DNA of 64,000 bases. Origin: Blepharisma japonicum (Eukaryota > Ciliophora > Heterotrichea > Heterotrichida > Blepharismidae). The notes below the pieces were generated by a model that saw only the letters and a program-made list of their open reading frames with translations, was not told where the DNA came from and ran no database searches. The stretch is taken from assembly GCA_949751835.1 (NCBI GenBank), contig CATKHK010000014.1:62001-126000 (forward strand), in the 5' to 3' direction. Of the stretch, positions 1 to 10,111 are shown one piece after another. Position 1 is the stretch's first letter; every line of letters begins with the position of its first letter. A program made the translations under genes and the position numbers.

Positions 1-677
1 CTTGGTCAATTTCTGTATGGTTTAGGGCGCCTTTAAATAAAACTAAGAGAAAAGCTAGCATTCTTGTACAAGGACAAACAGGTGCAGGAGCCATGGTCGC
101 TTATCATAAAGGTGCAATAAAAAGTTTTGACCAAAAAACTGGGTATTTTATTACCTTATGGGATGGCATTGACAGTCTAGAAAAAGGCTGACATCATATG
201 GCTGTTCTTAGGTCTGAAAACGGAAAAATGGAAGTCTTAATTAATGGGAAAAATCAACCAGAAAATATAAAAATCGTCAGTATAATGGAGCCTATGAAGT
301 ATTTCGGCAACAGTAAGGCAGGAAATGAACCATTTGGATGTATTGCAGATTTAAGGATTTATACAAAAACTTTGGCGTATTCAGAAACAAAGGTGCTAGC
401 TAAATATAATGAAAATGTGATAGACGGACTACCTGATAATATGATTGAATACGTCAATATTTGTGATGGAATTAACCATCTAATCCAGGCAATGGCCAAT
501 ACAACTGATATAGTAAAGGTTGAGTTATGCCGTGCCTTAGCAAATTTATCGACTAAGTCTAGCTGCCGCGCAAGTATATTAAGGAATAATGGCTTGCCGA
601 TACTTATAGATTGCATGAACTCGAAAAATGAATTTTTACGAGTTCAAGCTGCAAGATGTCTCGTTAATTTAGCATAA
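1..677 (+). CDS. LamG-like/armadillo-repeat protein, 3' part
   Basis: The gene enters from the left edge, so its start is missing. The frame is open from base 3 if the TGA at 189-191 is read as Trp, giving KGWHHMAV, the conserved strand of a concanavalin/LamG-like jelly-roll domain. That domain fills roughly the first 130 visible residues and ends with a typical FGCIADLRIY strand. After it comes an alpha-helical stretch with armadillo-like repeats (KVELCRALANLS; FLRVQAARCLVNLA). The LamG plus ARM pairing suggests a large scaffold or beige-like protein, but the family cannot be fixed from this fragment. It stops at TAA only 25 bp before the next start. Confidence 0.7.
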
Positions 678-702
678 TTATATTTCAGTTATATATTTAA
701 TT

Positions 703-1788
703 ATGGATTCTCGTAGATCAAATCCAAAATCAAAACGAAGCCAAGAAGGGTCAAAAACTTCTTCTCGGTCCCCTTCTCCACCTAAGGAAAAACCATCAGA
801 CAGCCCAAAGGACAATATCATGAACTCGTTGTTGCAACCCCTAGAAGAAAAAATCCAAGAAGAAGTTAAAGAAGAGCTAAGAGAATCAGCCAAAAAAGGC
901 TCAAAACGCAATAATATGCCAGAAGAAGAATTCCCAGAAAATATTGTAACTCCTACATCATTGGTTCCAGTGGAAAGTGAAGGTCCACACACATTTGTTA
1001 CGCAGAAAAAAGAGGAAGAAAAGCCTGGAGAAGCCCCATGGACTATAAATGATTTGTTGTTTCCTGGAGGAAAAGTAGCGAAACTGTGTAGGATTATGAA
1101 TCCGAGAAGTAAGGATATTAAGATTGGGGAGATTTTGAAAAGATGTGGGATAAATGAAAGTCTCCCTGTTATTATGCTGGCAGGAGCTGAAGGGGATCAG
1201 AAAGCTAGGCTGCTGATAGGAATTGCAAGGGCTGCGTATAGCACAGATGCAGTTATAATAGATAATGGGCTTAAAAGTGGAATCGAGCAAGCTTGTGCTC
1301 GCAAAAAAGTCCGCTTAATTGGTGTATGTCCTGAAGAATTAATTGTCTACCCTACCAAAGCTTCTAGTGGTGACCGTCTAGGAGAACTCAGTGCTGGGCA
1401 TTCTCATCTATTTATAGTAGGCTCTAAAGGAGACAACATGAGATGGGATAGCTGTGTCCCCTTGAAAATCGATTTAATTGAAAGAATTCGAAAAGGAAGA
1501 GGAGGCCCAGGCTCTTTTGCATGCCGAGCTATATGCGTGCTAGTTGGCGACAATTCAAACTGCTTATGGGAGGTAGAAAAAGCCATAAAAGCAGGGTGGC
1601 CTGTATTAGTTATTGAAGGGAGCCCAATAGGAAGAGAAGTGGCATCTATATTAAAAGGTGGGCATTCTACATTGGGCAAAAGTTTCCAAGAGGCTGTAAG
1701 AAATGGGAAGATTTTTATGTTCCCTGAATCTGGAACAGCTGAACACTTAGCATCGGCTGTGCATTTGCATCTTGCAGTAACTTTATAG
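703..1788 (+). CDS. SLOG/LSDAT domain protein (TRPM N-terminal domain-like)
   Basis: This is a 361-aa protein. Residues 1-105 are charged, low-complexity and probably disordered. Residues about 110-330 resemble the eukaryotic LSDAT/SLOG domain at the N terminus of TRPM channels: VRLIGVCPEE, then GHSHLFIVG, then AICVLVGDNSNCLWEVEKA, then WPVLVIEGS. In TRPM channels this Rossmann-like fold is thought to bind nucleotide-derived ligands. No transmembrane segment follows, so this is a stand-alone SLOG protein, not a channel. The ATG at 703 is the first after the upstream stop, 25 bp away. The ligand is unknown. Confidence 0.7.
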   Translation: MDSRRSNPKSKRSQEGSKTSSRSPSPPKEKPSDSPKDNIMNSLLQPLEEKIQEEVKEELRESAKKGSKRNNMPEEEFPENIVTPTSLVPVESEGPHTFVTQKKEEEKPGEAPWTINDLLFPGGKVAKLCRIMNPRSKDIKIGEILKRCGINESLPVIMLAGAEGDQKARLLIGIARAAYSTDAVIIDNGLKSGIEQACARKKVRLIGVCPEELIVYPTKASSGDRLGELSAGHSHLFIVGSKGDNMRWDSCVPLKIDLIERIRKGRGGPGSFACRAICVLVGDNSNCLWEVEKAIKAGWPVLVIEGSPIGREVASILKGGHSTLGKSFQEAVRNGKIFMFPESGTAEHLASAVHLHLAVTL

Positions 1789-1893
1789 TTGATTTCTTTA
1801 TAAAAATAATACAATAATGATATTTAGCAATGATAGAAATAAATTTTGTATGCGGAATGATTTATTTTTAATTATTTTTCTTACTACTTTAGA

Positions 1894-2104
1894 TTATTTT
1901 TTTAATATTTGTTTCGCTTGCTCAGATGCTTCTAAAATATTAGGCTTGTCTATTGGCTGGATAATTTCATAGCAAGAATGTGCGCAGTCATCATCTTTTT
2001 GAAGGGAAAACAGTTTATGCTGTTGCTCATAGCATTTGGTTAAGCATTTGTAGTAGCCTTTCTATTTTTTAACTCACCATAGCTTTATCTAAAAATTCAG
2101 ACAT
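1894..2104 (-). CDS. Tiny twin-CX3C protein (TIM/FAM136-like), one 16-nt intron
   Basis: A 64-aa protein emerges once the 16-nt intron at 2062-2077 is removed. Exon 1 encodes MSEFLDKAM and exon 2 resumes at KGYYKCLTKCYEQQ. It carries two CX3C motifs (CLTKC and CAHSC) separated by a helical stretch, the pattern of small Tim chaperones and FAM136A-type intermembrane-space proteins, which fold through the Mia40 disulfide relay. The spacing is compatible with either group. It ends at TAA (1894-1896). The start lies 16 bp beyond the stop of the next minus-strand gene. Family assignment is inferred from motif spacing alone. Confidence 0.6.
2062..2077 (-). other. 16-nt spliceosomal intron
   Basis: On the minus strand this reads GTGAGTTAAAAAATAG, with canonical GT and AG ends. 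Without removal the frame hits TAA after ten codons. Removal joins MSEFLDKAM to a cysteine-rich helical protein. The size matches heterotrich introns. Confidence 0.75.
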
Positions 2105-2120
2105 TTTATTATAATAATGA

Positions 2121-2954
2121 CTATTTATTTAATTTCGGAGCTATAACAGAATGCAAAATTTTATTACCATCATAAGCTTCTAATAAGGTAGCTTCTTTGC
2201 CTAAATTAATGACTTCTTCTTTATCAAGCTTTGATTTTACATAATCTTTAATATCTTCATGAAGCTTATCAGATTCTGTTTCCAGCTTATTTATAATCGA
2301 TATCCCCTCTTCCGCTAAATTTTGGTTTATTTGTAAAGCTACTAGTTCCCCTCGGGGAGGATCAGATCTATCAATTTCAACTAAATAATTTTCCAACGTT
2401 AATCTTGCTTGCTGCATTCTTTTCCTTACAATTGGTATTCCTGCATATGTTTCTTTAAGCTCTTTCATTTTATTTGCAAAATTATCTCATGCGTCCACAA
2501 TATTTCTTGATTCTGTCCTTAGGTTTTCTTTGTTAATACTGATATAAGGAGGGTTCTGGGAAGCTTTTAATTTTGAAATAATTGAAGGATCTGATGCATA
2601 AATACTTAATAGCATAATAAATATCCCGTCTGTAATTTGAAAGTCCTTAATGCACTGAGCGTGGCATTGAGAAAAAAAAGCATCCTTAACCGAAACTAAA
2701 CCGACGTACTTTCCCTTGATAAGGGAAATTTCATTATTCAAGTCAAGCGAGTTATAATGAATATGTTTCACTCTGACTTCACGGATCTTTTCTTTAAGAA
2801 TCGAATTATTGAGGTCTTCAATGTGATAAACATTTTGACAATTAAAAGGCTCAGAGCCATTGTCGGGAATATTTTCCTGGAGGATTACTTTTGGTTGAAG
2901 TTCAAATAAAGTTGATGTAAAAGGAGGTCCATTCTTTATTTGGCCGCAGCCCAT
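2121..2954 (-). CDS. MGCG-starting putative N-myristoylated protein, unknown function
   Basis: A 277-aa protein whose frame crosses one TGA (Trp) at 2484-2486. The frame is open for 28 codons above 2954, but the start at 2954 gives MGCGQIKN, a myristoylation (Gly2) plus palmitoylation (Cys3) signal shared with the neighbouring small genes, and the upstream part looks like untranslated AT-rich DNA. The C-terminal half (about residues 150-275) is strongly helical and charged, with RKRMQQARLTLENYL and KLHEDIKDYVKSKLDKEE. I recognise no family. It probably sits on the inner face of a membrane. It heads a run of MGC genes on the same strand. Confidence 0.7.
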
Positions 2955-3176
2955 TTTGTTGCAAATGAAATATATGCATGATATAATATTGGTTTCAAAA
3001 GGGAAAAACTGATATGAAAAAATCAAGAAAGGCACCAAAATTAAGACTTTTATATCATTATAAGTCTTTTCAAGGGCATTGTAATAAAATTTTTAATAGA
3101 AATTTTGAATATTTATGAATTTTATTTTTCAAACAAATCTTTTTAGTTTAATTAGATAGCAGTAAAATTACACACT

Positions 3177-3395
3177 TTACCTTGAATTTCTCTGAGGTGA
3201 AGTGATAGAATCATCATTTAACCCTATAGTATCAGGGGTAAAAACTCTGATGATGTATTGTTTCCTCTTTTTCTTAAGCCTCAAATCTTTTAGGTGACTT
3301 GAAACATCTTCTGAGCGATTTATGTTATCATGGTAATTATTTAAATTCGCTGAGCTTTCGGGTAATACTTTGTGCTTGGGTATCCCACAACCCAT
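3177..3395 (-). CDS. Small MGC-family protein 1 (IRVFTPD motif)
   Basis: A 72-aa protein starting MGCGIPKHK, so Gly2 and Cys3 offer a dual lipidation site. A polar middle leads to a basic patch (LRLKKKRKQY) and the shared motif YIIRVFTPDTIGL, followed by a short acidic/Ser tail. Three neighbouring genes share the N-terminal MGC and this C-terminal motif but little in between. There is no TGA codon or intron. It is probably a membrane-tethered peptide-like adaptor; function unknown. Confidence 0.7.
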   Translation of the reverse strand: MGCGIPKHKVLPESSANLNNYHDNINRSEDVSSHLKDLRLKKKRKQYIIRVFTPDTIGLNDDSITSPQRNSR

Positions 3396-3419
3396 CTCAA
3401 TTAATAGTTTATATATAAA

Positions 3420-3910
3420 TGGTTGAAAAAATGGCTAATAAATGCGAATAATTTAACCTAATATGCTCCCTCATTTTCTTAAAAAGCTTTAATGCTTAAT
3501 ACTCATCATTTAAGGCTCATATAAATAATATTTGGATAATTAATTAACTCTTCAGCACTTCAAACAGTTTTGGATAAGTGTATCTGATTTGGCCCGATTA
3601 CTTATATGGCTAAATGTGGTACCTTATAATCAATTTATTTATACCTTCTTTTATCATGATTTCAAAGATTTTTATTTCACGAATTAAACTCTTAATAATT
3701 ATATACGATTTTAATAGGTTCTGACAAATAAATGGAATTATGAGTTCAAGCTAAGAAGATGTAAATGCTCATAGTTTTTATTAATTTTAGGATTAGTTAG
3801 AATATTACGTAAATATTTATAAATTCATTTCAGAATAAATAATTTTTTAACAGAAATTCATATTTTAGCTGTTAAGGTAATTCTTTTAAAATTTTCATTT
3901 AAATTATCAA
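3420..3910. other. Intergenic AT-rich spacer
   Basis: About 490 bp between two MGC-family genes. No open frame with a plausible protein, no tRNA-like fold and no direct repeat was seen. It should contain the promoter of the gene ending at 3395. Confidence 0.4.
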
Positions 3911-3912
3911 AA

Positions 3913-4077
3913 TTATACACTTTTCTCAGTGTTATCCTGAGCTAAAGATGCTGATTCATCAAATAAACCCATATGTGAAGGACCAAAAATTCTAATTCTA
4001 TACTTGATTTTCTTTTCTAATAATCCAACTCCTTGCTTCGCTGATATTTTTGATGCTTTTGAGAGACCGCAGCCCAT
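3913..4077 (-). CDS. Small MGC-family protein 2 (IRIFGPS motif), 54 aa
   Basis: This 54-aa frame runs from ATG at 4077 to TAA at 3913-3915. It begins MGCGLSKASK and carries KKIKYRIRIFGPSHMGLF, matching the motif of its three neighbours, then a short acidic tail. Conservation of both ends in a gene this short argues that it is real. The middle is only about 12 residues, against 30-35 in the neighbours. Function unknown; a lipidated membrane peptide is inferred. Confidence 0.7.
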   Translation of the reverse strand: MGCGLSKASKISAKQGVGLLEKKIKYRIRIFGPSHMGLFDESASLAQDNTEKSV

Positions 4078-4510
4078 TTTTGAAGAAATTTTATTATGAA
4101 ATGGTGACTTAATGAAAACTAATTTAATGATATTTATATGTATAATTCTTATAAATTATGCCAAATTTATTTTTCTCAAGACTTCCTCAATTGAATAAAT
4201 TTTTAAAAATTCTTGCAAAAATGTAAAAATAAAAAATATTTTCATTTTCGTAGCTGAGTTTTAAAAAGTCTTTCATAAATGCTTAAAATAGCTTAATTTA
4301 GAAAAAAATTGAAAGTTAATCCACAGTTATGGTAAATTTTCTACTCAATTTGAATTTTCTTTTTAAGGTTAGATTTTGTTTACTGGGTGTTCTAAATATT
4401 TTTAAGCTTTGAAATTTGACCCGATAGCCGACTTTTTAATTAATTCTTATGGATTTAGGTTAAGCGAAATTAAATATTGATAAATAAAAATTGTACACAA
4501 AAATTTTGTT
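4078..4510. other. Intergenic AT-rich spacer
   Basis: About 430 bp upstream of small MGC gene 2 and downstream of gene 3. It is very AT-rich, with no convincing coding frame or structure. Confidence 0.4.
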
Positions 4511-4512
4511 GA

Positions 4513-4743
4513 TTAAATACTATACTCTACCTTTGCATTATTTTCTAAACCGCCTGGATTCTCTTGAAACCCTAAAACATCAGGAGTGAATATTCTAATC
4601 GAGTATAATTTTCTTTTTTCATTAATCGAAAATGAATTGCTATTAACTTGCTTGTTTTTTGAGCATGAACTTTTGCCGTATAAACATATAGAGATCTTAT
4701 CATAAGTCTGATGGCTTGCCTTCGAATGCTTTCCACAACCCAT
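4513..4743 (-). CDS. Small MGC-family protein 3 (IRIFTPD motif)
   Basis: A 76-aa protein starting MGCGKHSKAS. A Ser/Asn/Lys-rich linker with two extra cysteines (residues about 20 and 27) leads to EKRKLYSIRIFTPDVLGF and an acidic tail. The motif is closest to that of the gene at 3177-3395 (IR-V/I-FTPD). No intron is needed and the stop is TAA. It is probably anchored to the cytosolic membrane face by Gly2/Cys3 lipidation. Function unknown. Confidence 0.7.
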   Translation of the reverse strand: MGCGKHSKASHQTYDKISICLYGKSSCSKNKQVNSNSFSINEKRKLYSIRIFTPDVLGFQENPGGLENNAKVEYSI

Positions 4744-5286
4744 TTATCCAAATTTAATTTATGAGATAATGAAATGCTTGTTATTTATTGAGTATTTATA
4801 TTCTTATTTTTTTCTGAATAATCAAAATTGCTCTAATTATTTTTGGAAAAATAAGATTTTTAGAGGATTTAAATTAAAAATTCAAGGTTTGCAGCAATTA
4901 TAATGGCTCATGCACAAAGGACTAGATTTATTTGTTTCTTTATCAGAATATTAATGAAAAATTGAAGTTAACTGATTTTTTTGGTTTGAAATTTTCTCCA
5001 AAATATTAAGAATATCATAAATAAACTATGCCTGATAAGCCATTTAATTGATTTTCAATATGAACAAAATAGAAATTATATTGCTCCATTTTCTGCCACA
5101 GGCTTCCAAAAAAATCCATCAATCAATTTATTTTGGTGATTTTTCGTACTTGAATTTCATGTTAGAATATCCTTATAATTAAGAAAAATAAAGATTTCCT
5201 ATACGTTTTTCAAAACAAAACAATTATCACATTTTCCATAAAAATTGGTTAAAATTATGTTAAATCGTTTATTATACCTAGTGAAA
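4744..5286. other. Intergenic AT-rich spacer
   Basis: About 540 bp with no supported gene. I looked for a fifth MGC paralogue (a revcomp MGC start followed by an IR-F/Y-x-P motif) and found none. Confidence 0.4.
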
Positions 5287-5288
5287 AA

Positions 5289-5498
5289 TTAACCGTTTAT
5301 TGTTTCCACAGTAGGCTCATTAATTAATCCATTTGTTGTTGGTCCGTAAACCCTAATCTTGAAACCTTTCCCATTTGCTGGCAAACTTAGACTTAGGTCT
5401 GCCTTTGGTAAATCTGGAGGATTATTATTTTTTTCTTCTTCTGATATTTCTTCGTCTCCAGTACAATTGTGGCCTCTTATGCTAGCTGTACAACCCAT
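5289..5498 (-). CDS. Small MGC-family protein 4 (IRVYGPT motif)
   Basis: A 69-aa protein starting MGCTASIRGHNC, with a third cysteine nearby. An acidic linker (GDEEISEEEKNNN) precedes GKGFKIRVYGPTTNGLINEP, the divergent but alignable version of the cluster motif: basic/aromatic, IR, V/I, F/Y, T/G, P, then GL or GF. It is the first gene of the minus-strand run, and its start lies 149 bp from the stop of the potassium channel gene. Function unknown. Confidence 0.7.
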   Translation of the reverse strand: MGCTASIRGHNCTGDEEISEEEKNNNPPDLPKADLSLSLPANGKGFKIRVYGPTTNGLINEPTVETING

Positions 5499-5647
5499 TT
5501 TTTAATGTATAGTCTTTATTGCTCCTAAACTTATTATAAACATATTAAAAAATTATGCTTTAATATTTAATATGAATTTTGTAAATAAATATCTATAAAA
5601 GCTTTATATCTTGCGGTTTCTTTTATTATGAAATTTTTAGAGCATCA

Positions 5648-7912
5648 CTATTCCACAGGTTTAAATTCCAATGTACTTATATCGAATTTGAAGCTTCTTT
5701 CTGTTTTATCTCTTTCTTCAGCTAAGCCTTTCAATTTTTTAGGTACTTTTAGCTTCGGTAGTCCTTTTTTAGTATCCCTCCTCATAAATTCTAAAATTTC
5801 ATTAGAAACCTCGCAAATCGACTGCAACTTTCCTTCCATTTTGGTAAGCATAAAATTATTATCATCCATTTTGTTTACGACTTCACTGAATTTGATTTCT
5901 TCTTTTTCTTTAGGGGAAAGCATTTCTTTGGCATTTTTCCTTTTATCGACTATTTGTCTAATCATGTCTTTTACTTCTTTTAAATCTTTTCCTTCAATTT
6001 CTTTGGTTTCTTTAAGTCTTAGATATTCTGCGAATTCTTCTTTTGCAGACTGGTTTATTTTGTCTCTTTTATATGCAATTTCTCTCATATCTTTGCTAAT
6101 GGTTGGGAATTCTTCTAATATATAGCTGACTACAGATTTGCTCATTGTAAGCAAATGCACGTCAGTTTTGGCGACGACTGTGTATTTCCTTAGGATTACT
6201 TCAATAACTTCTATGTCGCCAAAATATGAGCCTTCTTGCAGTTTTTTATAAGAAACTTTCTCAGGTCCCATTACATAATTTACAGTGCCTTTATAGAGAA
6301 AATAAATTTCATCGGCATATTCTCCTTCAGTGAAAATTATTTCTTTGTGCTTGAGAAATAAATGTTGGAGAAACGGTACAACTGAGGCTACAAAAACCTT
6401 ATCTTTTTCCATGAAAAAAGGAAGATGTTTAATTGCACCTTGATGCATACTTAAAGCAACTTCATATTTAAGCTCTCTAGGCAGCTCATTGAAAATATTT
6501 AGCTTATCGCTCCAAGAGAATCCTGCACTTTCTGTTGAATATTTTAGCGCATGTCGCAGGCGAAGTTTCAATACTTTTTTCAGCTTTGTTTCTTTAGCAA
6601 ACTCATCTATAATTGTTAATTTATTGTTTAAAACAATTTCCTTAGTATCTAAGCTTGAAAGCATAGAACTTAAGCTCCCAATTGTAAAAGAAAAAAAGCA
6701 GAGCCCAAACATCATCCATACCATGCATATTAAGACCTCTAAATCATTCCATGGGTGTATATCTCCATATCCGACTGTTGATAAGGTGGTAAACGCTCAA
6801 TACATAGAAGTCAAATAAAGGGATTCTGAACTTAAATCCATATATCCTGATTTTACTACCCAACAATCTGGTGGAAATCCTTGCATTTTAGCTGATCAAT
6901 ATCATAAGCAGCTGATCACATGAACACATAAAAGGACAGTAATACTAAACATCAGAAGCCTTAATGCTGTTCTTTTTATGTTAAAAAAATTTTGGACTTT
7001 TTCCACAAACTCAAATTTATTGTAATTTGTGACAACTTTGAACATCCTTGATATTCTTATAAGCCTTGACAACCTTGGAAGCCTAGCTAATCGGGCTAAG
7101 CCGTTATATTTACTTGTAGATGACGAGCTTCCTGAATCAGTCTCCACGAAATCAAAAGGAAAACAAGCCGCAATGTCAAGTAAAAGCCACGATTTCAAAT
7201 ATCTCATAAAAATTTTTTTCCTGGATTTAACAACAGCTCCATTGGAGTCTGTGTAAGTAGTAAAACAGTTTATTACGACATCAGAAAAAAATATTGCATT
7301 TATTCATACATTTATCCATCATCAAACGTCGTAAGTTTTTCCATCAATAAATGCTAATTCTATAGGCAAAACTATAGCTGTATATAATAGCAACATAGCT
7401 ATTAGGAAATTTCATATCGATTTGAATTTTCCGTCTTGATTTATGACATAATAATGCTCAACTTGATCTCCTTTCATAAAATTTTTAATTGCGTTTGCAG
7501 ATTTCAGCTGTATTGTTCTTTTTTTATTGTCAAAAGGAGATTCTAATAAATCATTAGCAATAGCTGAAGTCCCATAAATTTTTAGTTCTTTTTGCAGTCT
7601 CATCATAAATAGCTTGCTGAAAATTTTAGCTCGAGCTCTTTGTCAGACTTCTTTGTATTTGGATTCAATAACTGGAGTATTTCTGACCCTTAACTTTTCA
7701 CGCTCAGTAGATAAAATTTGTTCTTCTGAGTCAGAATCAATGTCAGCAAGTTGGCTTGTCAGAGAAGACCACCGCTGAGGTGGTCGCCTGTCTAAAGTAA
7801 CAGCTTCAATTGGAGGAGGAAAATCAAAATTTATTTGGCCAGGATGGGGGGGATTTGTTTTGGGCTTGTATTTGTTTAGTAGCTGTGCTAAGATCTATGT
7901 AACATTTACCAT
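5648..7912 (-). CDS. Cyclic-nucleotide-gated / EAG-HCN-type potassium channel
   Basis: A 749-aa channel once several TGA codons are read as Trp and a 15-nt intron (7895-7909) is removed. Order: Pro-rich cytosolic N terminus; S1-S3 (a stretch with WWWINVWIN falls in the S1-S2 loop); S4 near residue 265 with regularly spaced Arg (LARLPRLSRLIRISR); S5; pore near residue 375 with the selectivity filter TVGYGD in WAFTTLSTVGYGDIHPWN; S6; C-linker; and a CNB domain at about 500-610 (EGEYADEIYFLYKGTV; GSYFGDIEV). A charged helical tail follows. It should conduct K+ at the cell or ciliary membrane under voltage and cyclic nucleotide control. The start ATG is separated from codon 2 by the intron. Confidence 0.9.
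7895..7909 (-). other. 15-nt intron directly after a start codon
   Basis: On the minus strand this reads GTAAATGTTACATAG. It lies between ATG (7912-7910) and ATC, codon 2 of the channel. Without splicing, the ATG runs into an in-frame TAG and the channel frame has no other ATG before its conserved domains. Confidence 0.75.
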
Positions 7913-8181
7913 TTGAATATTTTTTAATAATTTAATGCAAAATAAATATTTTTGGTAAGCCTTTTAAATATTGTTTAAAAAAATATAGTATCAGTTTATT
8001 ATCTGCTATATAAGGTAAATAATATGAAGTCACTCAATTTATTAATTTAATTTAATAAATATAAACATTATTATTTCCTCTTGAAATATCTAAAATTATT
8101 TCTAATCCATTTTACTTTAAATCGTACACATTTTTAAACAATTTTATAATTTTATTTTAATTACTCTAAAAACACCAAACA

Positions 8182-9270
8182 TTAAGTACTCCTCTTCGCT
8201 TTTTTCATTCCAATATTTTCATAATATTTGCTGAAATAATTTCTTCCATCCTGAGCTTCTATTAAAAATTTAACTGTACTTTCTACTGTCGCTCTTTTGG
8301 CTGGAAAATCTTCTCCAACATAATCTTGCCTATATAAATTCATCAGATCGATATTTTTAATATACCCGATTAACTGTTCATCCTTACAATTCTTTTTCAA
8401 ATTTTCCAAGATTTTCCCTTTCATGATATATCTTGTTTCATTGATTTTTTCCCATAATAAAAAATTATATGTGACTTTTTGGTTTCTTGAAGTCTTGAAA
8501 TATTTTAGTTTCCTTTTGTTGATCCAGTTATCGTTCAAGTTATAAAGTTTCTTTATAGCTTTTAAGGGAATTAATCCATATTTGTCAGAAAACCTGTTCT
8601 TAAAAGCTCGGCATTCTTTGCATATCATTCTGTCCAAGATTGGGCAGTGCTTTCCATTTTCTTTTATTTCCCCACATTCCACGCACGCGTTATTATAATT
8701 ATAAAAATAGGAATTTATCCAAGAGTCGCAAAAAACGGCTTTTGGAAAGTCACGATTTACTAAGAAACACCAAACTTCTCCATTTAATGAAATTTCGTAT
8801 CATTCTTTGCACACTTGTGATACAAGAATGAGTTCTTTAGGAGATAAAAATTTGAAAATTTCTTTGAGGATCCTAGATTTAATTTGTGGAGCATTTGTGT
8901 TTGGCTTTGCAAATAACTTTGCGGGTGTAGAGGGAATTGGGAAATTTTTATTTCAATTCGATAGCCATGTTTGAAAGGTTTCAATGTGTAAAGGATCTGT
9001 TAGTTGAAGTCTATAATGATCAGGTTCCATTCTGGTCACATTAATTGGCTTAAAGCAGTTTAAGTGAAAGTAGCCAATTCTTCCAGCTTCCATATCATAG
9101 ACTTCGATTTCTCCAGCTTGAATAGATAGTTTGCATGACCGGCACAAATTTCTTGGTTTATCTGCAACATAAACAATCAATGAAAGATAAGCTTTCATTT
9201 CGTCAAGTGGATCGTAAAGCATTTTTATTTTTATTGTTTTGTTAAATTGGCTGAATCTAATCGACATCAA
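8182..9270 (-). CDS. F-box protein with PARP-type-like zinc finger
   Basis: A 362-aa frame, continuous only if TGA (8953-8955 and 8800-8802 among others) is Trp. Residues about 30-75 hold CRSCKLSIQAGE ... GYFHLNCF, a C-x2-C ... H-x2-C arrangement like PARP-type zinc fingers. Residues about 135-165 resemble an F-box: IFKFLSPKELILVSQVCKEW. A second cysteine cluster follows (CVECGEIKENGKHC ... CKEC), then a helical, basic C-terminal region. F-box proteins recruit substrates to SCF ubiquitin ligases through Skp1. The substrate is unknown. ATGs at 9270 and 9267 are both possible starts. The zinc-finger class is tentative. Confidence 0.6.
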
Positions 9271-10109
9271 AATAATGGCTTAAATCAATAAAAAAACAAA
9301 AAAGTTTAATGTAGCTTATTGCTATTGGGACTTTCATAAAAAATTGCTGGATTTTACATAATTGATAGACAAGTAAAGGTATAGAAGGGATAAATAATAG
9401 ATATTATAAATTTTATTACTTTGGTCAGAAAATGTTTATTAAGAGCTAAAAAATCTCTCATTGTGTTTGAAATTTCGGCATCCCATTTATCAAATGCCAT
9501 TTTGCTGGTATCACTGGCCGATTATCGTAAAGTTGCAGTGATTTCTGTTTAGGTTTGGTATTTTGGTAAAGGCAGTGTTAACTAAATCCTTACAAATCCT
9601 TCTTCGTTTGCGAATTCTCTTAGTTACTCTAATGCTCTTCAACTATTTGATATAAGGAATAACTTTTTTGACTATTTCATCAATTTGCTAATCTTTTCAA
9701 TTATCGCATTCCGAATAATTGAAATTTTCATCGGGAAACTGTTTATTTTCTCAGTTATCTATTTAATGTTTTATTATCAATATACAGCAGTCATTTTTAG
9801 CAGAATTAATTTAAATTACATGAAATAAGATATGGAACCCACACTCGCAGCTAAGCTTGAGAAGCTATTCTATTTATATAAAATGCAAGAAGATTGCTTA
9901 TCAAGAAAATGCTTAAGAAAAACTATAAATCATATAAACAATTAATTCAAGCTTCTTATTCTTTTACTGCTAGGAATTCTTGCGTTCACAAGTAATCTTG
10001 AGCGTATCTAATCAAAAATATATATTCAACTTTAAGTTTTTATTTAATAGGGATTATCAAAAAACGTATAAGAATTAATTTTCTTAAATAGCAAAAAATG
10101 CTTAATTAA
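9271..10109. other. Long intergenic region with a possible coding relic
   Basis: About 840 bp without a supported gene. On the minus strand, 9446-9547 and a few codons upstream stay open and read like protein (QLYDNRPVIPAKWHLINGMP), but no ATG precedes them and both sides are closed by stops. This may be the debris of an old gene. The rest is AT-rich. Confidence 0.35.
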
Positions 10110-10111
10110 AT

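Noticed and set aside
655-702. Joining the LamG/ARM gene to the SLOG gene by a tiny intron
   Set aside because: No 15-16 nt GT-AG segment removes the TAA and restores the SLOG frame, and the SLOG protein has a good ATG of its own.
5628-7256. Plus-strand open frames over the potassium channel
   Set aside because: Shadows of the channel gene, whose pore, S4 and CNB motifs are unambiguous.
9446-9547. A gene in the 9.3-10.1 kb spacer
   Set aside because: Only 34-45 open codons without ATG, closed by stops on both sides. Kept only as a possible relic.
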